Shown here in pieces: positions 4,989 through 9,431 of a stretch of DNA of 9,431 bases. The stretch's first letter is position 1. Each line of letters opens with the position of its first letter. This DNA is from an uncultured Oscillospiraceae bacterium (GTDB taxonomy: Bacteria; Bacillota; Clostridia; Oscillospirales; Oscillospiraceae): NCBI GenBank assembly GCA_949093475.1, contig CARXAY010000036.1, forward strand, positions 1-9,431, in the 5' to 3' direction. Position numbers and translations under genes: made by a program. The notes beneath the pieces are model-generated. The model saw only the letters and a list, made by a program, of their open reading frames with translations. It did not search any database and had not been told where the DNA came from.

Positions 4989-7136
4989 ATGTCAACCGTT
5001 ATCACCCACAAGCAGTTCCCCAACCGCAAGACTTGGTCTATGGACGTGGCGGGCCGCAAGCTGTCCATCGAAATGGGCCGGGTGGCCGAGCTGGCCAACG
5101 CCAGCGCGCTGGTCACCTACGGCGAGACCACCGTTTTGGTGGCGGTCACCGCCGCCCCCCGCCCCCGGGACGGGGTGGACTTCTTCCCCCTCTCGGTGGA
5201 CTTTGAGGAGAAGCTGTACGCCGTGGGCCGCATCCCCGGCAGCTTCATGCGCCGGGAGGGTCAGCCCTCGCTGCCCGCCGTGCTGGCCAGCCGGGTCATT
5301 GACCGCTCCATCCGCCCCCTGTTCCCCTACGACTACCGCAACGACGTGGTGGTGACCTGTACCGTTATGAGCGTCGACCGCGACTGCTCCCCCGAGATGA
5401 CCGCCATGTTCGGCGTGTCCGCCTGTCTGGCCGTGTCCGACATCCCTTGGGCCGGGCCCATTGGCTGTCTGGAAGTGGGCTATGTGGACGGCCGGATCGT
5501 GATGAACCCCACCCAAGAGCAGCGTCACGCCTCCCAGCTTGACCTCACCGTGGCCGCCAGTCAGGAGAAGGTCATTATGATCGAGGCGGGGGCGAAGGAG
5601 CTGCCCGACGACATCATGTTCGACGCCATTTGTCAGGCCCACGAGGAGGCCAAGAAGCAGGTGGCGCTCATCAACCAGATGGTCTCCGAGATCGGCAAGG
5701 AGAAGATGACCTACGATCACGCCGCCTTCGATCAGGAGCTGTTCGACGCCATCGTCGCCGACTTTATGGACGAGGCCAAGGCCGCCATGGACACCGATGA
5801 CAAGAACGTCCGGGAGAGCCGCTGGAACGCCATGATCGAGAAGTGGCATGAGAAGTATCTGGACAGCCATCCCGACATGGATCAGTATCTGGAGGAGATC
5901 ACCTACAAGTTCCAGAAGAAGATCGTCAAGGCTTGGCTGCTGGAGGGTCACCGGGTGGACGGCCGCGCCAAGAACGAGATCCGTCCTCTGGCCGCCGAGG
6001 TGGGCGTCCTGCCCCGGGTTCACGGCTCGGGCCTCTTCACCCGCGGCCAGACCCAAGTGCTTTCCATCTGCACCCTGAACACCCTCGCCGCCACCCAGAA
6101 GCTGGACACCATCTGGGAAGAGGACGAGAAGCGCTATATGCACCACTACAACTTCCCCGCCTACTCCACCGGCGAGGCCAAGGCCAGCCGTTCCACCAAC
6201 CGCCGGGAGAAGGGTCACGGCGCGCTGGCCGAGCGGGCCTTGGAGCCTGTTATCCCCTCTGTGGAGGATTTCCCCTATGCCATCCGGGTGGTCAGCGAGG
6301 TGCTGTCCTCCAACGGCTCTACCTCCCAAGGTTCGATCTGCGGCTCGACCTTGGCCCTGATGGACGCGGGCGTGCCCATCTCCGCCCCTGTGGCGGGCAT
6401 CTCCTGCGGCCTGATTCAGGACGATGACGGCGGCTTCACCACCTTCATCGACATTCAGGGCGTGGAGGACTTCCACGGCGAGATGGACTTCAAGGTGGCG
6501 GGCACGAAGAAGGGCATCACCGCTATCCAGATGGATATCAAGAACGACGGCCTCTCCCACGCCATTATCAAGGAGGCGCTGGAGATCACCCGGGACGCCC
6601 GCTTTGCCATTCTGGACGAGATCATGCTCCCATGCATCGCGGAGCCTCGCCCCGAGGTCAGCCGTTACGCCCCCAAGATGATCACCATGAAGATCGACGT
6701 GGACAAGATCCGCGAGGTCATCGGCAAGGGCGGCAGCGTCATCCAGAAGATCGTGGCCGAGTCCGGCGCGCAGGTGGACATCGACGAGGACGGCACCATC
6801 CACATCGCCTCCCCCGACGCGGAGAAGTGCGACATCGCCAAGAAGATGATCGAGACCATCGTGTTCGTGCCTGAGGTGGGCCAGCTTTACTACGGTAAGG
6901 TCGTCCGCATCCTCCAGTTCGGCGCGTTCGTGGAGCTTGCTCCCGGCAAGGACGGCATGGTTCACATCTCCAAGCTGGCCAACCACCGGGTGGAGAAGGT
7001 GGAGGACGTGGTCAACGTGGGCGACATGATCTGGGTCAAGGTCACCGACATCGACGAGAAGGGCCGGGTCAACCTCAGCTACAAGGACGCCCTCAAGGAG
7101 CTGGAGAACCGCGGCACGAAAGCGCCCGAAGTGTGA
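4989..7136 (+). CDS. pnp: Polyribonucleotide nucleotidyltransferase (PNPase)
   Basis: This 715-residue protein, normal in length for PNPase, degrades RNA 3' to 5' using phosphate, releasing nucleoside diphosphates; it acts as a ring-shaped trimer. Domains in order are RNase PH-like 1 (about 15-145, with F-F-P-L-S-V-D-F-E-E and G-R-I-P-G-S-F), a helical linker, and RNase PH-like 2 (about 330-555). KH (about 565-625, VIGKGG at 577-582) and S1 (about 631-700) follow. The catalytic site is intact: G-S-T-S around 443-446 and D494, D500 and K502 in E-D-F-H-G-E-M-D-F-K. The segment before R-R-E-K-G-H-G-A-L-A-E-R reads S-R-S-T-N rather than the more usual glycine/proline-rich form, a small variation. 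The start at 4989 is fixed by AAAGGAGG at 4974-4981, 7 bases upstream; the frame extends back into the intergenic repeat but has no ribosome site there. It is probably expressed with rpsO. Confidence 0.98.
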   Translation: MSTVITHKQFPNRKTWSMDVAGRKLSIEMGRVAELANASALVTYGETTVLVAVTAAPRPRDGVDFFPLSVDFEEKLYAVGRIPGSFMRREGQPSLPAVLASRVIDRSIRPLFPYDYRNDVVVTCTVMSVDRDCSPEMTAMFGVSACLAVSDIPWAGPIGCLEVGYVDGRIVMNPTQEQRHASQLDLTVAASQEKVIMIEAGAKELPDDIMFDAICQAHEEAKKQVALINQMVSEIGKEKMTYDHAAFDQELFDAIVADFMDEAKAAMDTDDKNVRESRWNAMIEKWHEKYLDSHPDMDQYLEEITYKFQKKIVKAWLLEGHRVDGRAKNEIRPLAAEVGVLPRVHGSGLFTRGQTQVLSICTLNTLAATQKLDTIWEEDEKRYMHHYNFPAYSTGEAKASRSTNRREKGHGALAERALEPVIPSVEDFPYAIRVVSEVLSSNGSTSQGSICGSTLALMDAGVPISAPVAGISCGLIQDDDGGFTTFIDIQGVEDFHGEMDFKVAGTKKGITAIQMDIKNDGLSHAIIKEALEITRDARFAILDEIMLPCIAEPRPEVSRYAPKMITMKIDVDKIREVIGKGGSVIQKIVAESGAQVDIDEDGTIHIASPDAEKCDIAKKMIETIVFVPEVGQLYYGKVVRILQFGAFVELAPGKDGMVHISKLANHRVEKVEDVVNVGDMIWVKVTDIDEKGRVNLSYKDALKELENRGTKAPEV

Positions 7137-7153
7137 GCAAAATAAGTTAAGAT

Positions 7154-7198
7154 AAAAACAAGCTGTTATCTCCTTCAAGAAGATAACAGCTTGTTTTT
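7154..7198. terminator. Bidirectional terminator between convergent pnp and prfB
   Basis: An 18-base perfect stem runs from 7154-7171 to 7181-7198, closed by a 9-base loop. The A5 at the left and T5 at the right (7194-7198) supply U-tracts on either strand. It starts 17 bases after the pnp stop. For prfB it lies about 140 bases beyond the stop, after the palindromic element at 7222-7323. Confidence 0.93.
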
Positions 7199-7221
7199 GT
7201 GTAGCTGTCACGCTCGGATTG

Positions 7222-7323
7222 GACACATTACGGCTCGGCTTCCCTCCGACTTGGGCCGAATCGCGGCGGCTACGCCGCCTTACCAATTCGGCCCGCGCTC
7301 CAGTCCATCCGAGCCTATGTGTC
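7222..7323. repeat. Long palindromic (cruciform-capable) element in the prfB 3' region
   Basis: The arms are nested. GACACAT (7222-7228) pairs with ATGTGTC (7317-7323), GGCTCGG (7232-7238) with CCGAGCC (7309-7315), and GGGCCGAAT (7253-7261) with ATTCGGCCC (7286-7294). An apical GGCGGC/GCCGCC hairpin with a TAC loop sits at 7265-7279. It has no coding content on either strand that I can support. It would be transcribed as the 3' untranslated part of prfB. The architecture suggests a repeat element or a structured 3' UTR. Confidence 0.7.
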
Positions 7324-7337
7324 TATCCTCGCGCTTC

Positions 7338-8459
7338 TTACTTCTCCGCCCAATTCCCGGTGGCCTCGCAGGAGAGGTAGGCGTTGATGAAGCCGTCAAG
7401 GTCGCCGTCCATGACGGAATTGATGTTGGCGGTCTCAAAGCCGGTGCGGGTGTCCTTCACCAGCTGGTAGGGCATAAAGACGTAGGAGCGGATTTGGCTG
7501 CCCCACTCGATCTTCATCTGCACGCCCTTGAGGTCGGAGATCTTCTCCGCGTGGGCCTGCATTTGCAGCTCCACCAGCTTGGAGCGGAGCATCCGCATAC
7601 AGGTGTCCCGGTTCTGGAACTGGCTGCGCTCCTGCTGGGAGGAGACCACGATGCCTGTGGGCTTATGGATGAGGCGAACGGCGGAGGAGGTCTTGTTGAT
7701 GTGCTGGCCGCCCGCGCCGGAGGAGCGGAACACCTGCATCTCAATGTCCTCCGGGCGGATGTCCACCTCCACGTCGTCGGGGATCTCCGGCATGACCTCC
7801 AGCGCGGCGAAGGAGGTCTGCCTTCTCGCGTTGGCGTCGAAGGGGGAGACCCGCACCAGACGATGCACGCCGTTTTCCCCCCGGAGGAAGCCGTAGGCAT
7901 TTTCCCCGGAGATCATAATGGTGGCGGATTTCAGCCCCGCCTCGTCTCCGTCCAGATAGTCGATGGTCTCGCAGTTGAACCCGTGGCGTTCCGCCCAGCG
8001 GGTATACATCCGAAAGAGCATCTGCGCCCAGTCCTGCGCCTCCGTGCCCCCCGCCCCGGCGTGGAAGGTGAGGATGGCGTTGGCGTTGTCGTACTCCCCG
8101 GTGAGCAGGGTGGCCAACCGGGCGGACTCCACGTCCTCCTCCAAGGCTTTGCAGCCCTCGGACAGCTCCGGGAGCAGGGAGGCGTCCTCCTCCTCGTTGC
8201 CCATCTCGCACAGGGTGAAGAGGTCAGACCAATTGCGCTCCCGCTTGGCCTGATTTTCGATCTTGTCCTGAAGGGTCTTGATGCGCTGCTGGGTCTTTTG
8301 GGCCTTGTCCGGGTCGTCCCAGAAGCCGGGGGCGGCGGATTGGCTCTGGAGGAGATCCAGCTCCCGCGCCGCGCCCTCCAAATTCAGCGCGTCCTTCAAG
8401 GTGTCCAGTTGGGGTTTGAAGTTGTTGAGCCAAACCCGGTACTCGTCAAATTCCAGCAT
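7338..8459 (-). CDS. prfB: Peptide chain release factor 2, continuous frame without programmed frameshift
   Basis: The 373-residue protein recognises UGA and UAA stop codons and triggers peptide release. The codon-recognition tripeptide SPF at 205-207 marks it as RF2 rather than RF1, and the catalytic GGQ is at 250-252 in S-S-G-A-G-G-Q-H. The F-x-A-G-A-G-G-T-E-A-Q-D-W segment is also typical of class I factors. The start at ATG 8459 is chosen because AGGAG (8471-8467) lies 7 bases upstream; a TTG at 8483 is open but has no comparable site. Most bacterial prfB genes have an in-frame TGA near codon 25 bypassed by +1 frameshifting. Here the equivalent position reads CTG-AAT (L25-N26, bases 8387-8382) with no stop, so autoregulation by frameshifting is absent. 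It follows ylmH and the DUF896 gene but has its own strong promoter. Confidence 0.97.
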   Translation of the reverse strand: MLEFDEYRVWLNNFKPQLDTLKDALNLEGAARELDLLQSQSAAPGFWDDPDKAQKTQQRIKTLQDKIENQAKRERNWSDLFTLCEMGNEEEDASLLPELSEGCKALEEDVESARLATLLTGEYDNANAILTFHAGAGGTEAQDWAQMLFRMYTRWAERHGFNCETIDYLDGDEAGLKSATIMISGENAYGFLRGENGVHRLVRVSPFDANARRQTSFAALEVMPEIPDDVEVDIRPEDIEMQVFRSSGAGGQHINKTSSAVRLIHKPTGIVVSSQQERSQFQNRDTCMRMLRSKLVELQMQAHAEKISDLKGVQMKIEWGSQIRSYVFMPYQLVKDTRTGFETANINSVMDGDLDGFINAYLSCEATGNWAEK

Positions 8460-8496
8460 AAAAAGTCTCCTATACTCCCTCAAAAGTCAATAGCTT

Positions 8497-8526
8497 ATTA
8501 TACCCAACAAAGGCGGGGGCTGTCAA
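8497..8526 (-). promoter_or_regulatory. Consensus promoter of prfB
   Basis: On the minus strand a perfect TTGACA (8526-8521) and a perfect TATAAT (8502-8497) are separated by 18 bases. The -35 includes the TGA stop codon of the upstream DUF896 gene. The expected start is near 8490, giving a leader of about 30 bases. This makes prfB largely independent of the operon upstream. Confidence 0.85.
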
Positions 8527-8732
8527 TCCTTTGGCTTCAGCGGCGTTTTGCTGCCGTCGGGGCGCTGGATGACGGTGTTGTCCAGCTGGGCGGTGAGGTT
8601 TTCCCGCACTGCGGCCACATAGCGGCGGCGCAGCTCCATCTGCTCGGCCCGCTCCTCGGTGGTCAGCCCCTCCGGGGTGCGGGACTTCCGGGCCAGCGCA
8701 TTGATGCGGTCGATATCGGCCTGAGAGATCAT
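8523..8732 (-). CDS. DUF896 (YnzC-like) small protein
   Basis: The 69-residue protein matches the DUF896/YnzC pattern: I-x-x-I-N-x-L-A-R-K-S at 7-17, G-L-T-x-E-E at 22-27, E-x-x-x-L-R-R-x-Y at 30-38, and a final R-x-N-L-x-x-Q-L-D at 43-51. It would be a short, mostly helical cytoplasmic protein. In Bacillus subtilis ynzC lies in the SOS-induced yneA operon, but a molecular function is not established, and this copy has different neighbours. The ATG at 8732 overlaps the ylmH stop as ATGA, with GGAG 8 bases upstream inside ylmH, so translation is probably coupled. The gene is too close to ylmH for its own promoter. The last codons are used by the prfB promoter. Confidence 0.88.
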   Translation of the reverse strand: MISQADIDRINALARKSRTPEGLTTEERAEQMELRRRYVAAVRENLTAQLDNTVIQRPDGSKTPLKPKD

Positions 8733-9431
8733 ACATATCGCTCCATTTCTACCATGATGCGGCCCTTGCGGCTCAGGCCGTTGATCTTCACCAGCCGGCA
8801 CTTGCCCAGCCCCTTCCCCGTGAGGGAATCCCCCTCCTCCAAAATGCGGTCGGGCTTGGTGCAGGGCAGGTGATTGAGTAGAAGCCTCCCGCCGGAGATC
8901 AACCCGGCGGCTTTTGTCCGGGAGATGCGAAAGGCGGAGGCGGCCACCGCGTCGAAGCGGAGGGACTGGAAGGTCTCGGTGAGGGTCTGAACGTTTTCCT
9001 CCACCGGAGTGAGGGCGGCGAGGGGGATCTCCGCCGGGGAGACGGCATACCGGCCCACCTCCCTCCACTGGTTCAGCAAAACAGGCAGGGCAGAGGTGAG
9101 ACAGACCACCTGCGCGGTATCCTCCCCCACCAAAATGTCCCCCAGCAGGTCGCGGGTAATGCCCAGACCCATGAGAGAGCCTAAAAAATCCCGGTGGGTC
9201 AGCTTCTTTTCCCCCTCCCGGGGGAGTTTCACCGCCACGGCGGACACGGGAGGCTCGTCCACGGCGTCCATCCACCCGGGAAGGAAGCAGCAGACCCGGC
9301 GGGAAGCGGCTTCATAGCCGCCCTCCAAGACCCACTTGACCTCCCCGGCGGCGGCAATGGCCTGCGCGGCCAGCTTTTGCTCCCCGTCGCTCAAGAAGTG
9401 GCTGTGGGTGGGGATGTCCCGCCGGCGGCAC
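8729..9431 (-). CDS. ylmH: YlmH-family S4-domain RNA-binding protein, 5' truncated by window edge
   Basis: The frame is open to the end of the window (first whole codon at 9430), and the sequence there, C-R-R-R-D-I-P-x-H-S-H-F-L-S-D-x-E-Q, aligns with the inner N-terminal region of YlmH (F-L-D-P-R-E-Q in Bacillus). The true start is therefore outside; the TTG at 9394 is internal. The middle contains H-R-D-F-L-G-S-L-M-G-L-G-I followed by G-D-I-L, the strongest family signature. The last roughly 75 residues form an S4 RNA-binding domain (R-x-S-R-T-K-A-A-G-L-I near its start, then E-G-D near its end). In B. subtilis YlmH lies in the cell-division ylm cluster before divIVA and binds the ribosome. 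It has been linked to rescue of stalled 50S subunits (ribosome quality control). Here it is followed by DUF896 and prfB instead of divIVA. Confidence 0.92.
   Translation of the reverse strand, partial: CRRRDIPTHSHFLSDGEQKLAAQAIAAAGEVKWVLEGGYEAASRRVCCFLPGWMDAVDEPPVSAVAVKLPREGEKKLTHRDFLGSLMGLGITRDLLGDILVGEDTAQVVCLTSALPVLLNQWREVGRYAVSPAEIPLAALTPVEENVQTLTETFQSLRFDAVAASAFRISRTKAAGLISGGRLLLNHLPCTKPDRILEEGDSLTGKGLGKCRLVKINGLSRKGRIMVEMERYV

Noticed and set aside
4992..7286. A 764-codon open frame on the minus strand, opposite pnp
   Set aside because: It mirrors pnp codon by codon, has a low-complexity H/G/L/D-rich product typical of antisense frames in GC-rich genes, and has no ribosome site or recognisable domain.
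7191..8873. A 560-codon open frame on the plus strand, opposite prfB and the DUF896 gene
   Set aside because: It is antisense to well-supported genes, runs through the terminator and palindromic element, and shows no domain pattern.

Overview
The window looks like a core-genome segment of a GC-rich member of the Bacillota, most likely class Clostridia and near the Oscillospiraceae. This rests on three things: strong AGGAGG-type ribosome binding sites, Gram-positive families such as YlmH, DUF896 and VanZ, and a WG-repeat protein with a C-terminal stalk-like domain of a kind common in those gut bacteria. The assignment is inferred from reading alone.

Left third, plus strand: the 3' end of cinA (cut by the window edge) overlaps a VanZ-family membrane protein gene by 4 bases. 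A near-consensus extended -10 promoter then drives a secreted WG-repeat gene. That gene is broken by one in-frame amber codon at 2043-2045, and the reading frame continues unchanged to 2897. A compact palindromic, MITE-like repeat and a bidirectional terminator follow.

Middle: a minimal DEAD-box RNA helicase on the minus strand is divergent from rpsO-pnp on the plus strand, with face-to-face promoters in about 220 bases. The rpsO leader can fold into a nested helix that captures the ribosome binding site, as expected for S15 feedback control. A strong hairpin without a U-tract and a double-hairpin repeat lie between rpsO and pnp. PNPase and a DEAD-box helicase are functional partners in RNA turnover in other bacteria, so the neighbourhood makes sense.

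Right third, minus strand: ylmH (5' end beyond the window), a DUF896 gene overlapping it by 4 bases, and prfB with its own consensus promoter. This is a translation-centred group: an S4-domain ribosome-associated protein and release factor 2. The prfB reading frame is continuous, without the programmed frameshift found in most bacteria. pnp and prfB converge on a bidirectional terminator and a 100-base cruciform-like element.

I found no phage, CRISPR, toxin-antitoxin or transposase genes and no evidence for a wholly new system. The points most worth checking are the amber codon in the WG gene, the rpsO leader fold and the three unrelated palindromic intergenic elements.
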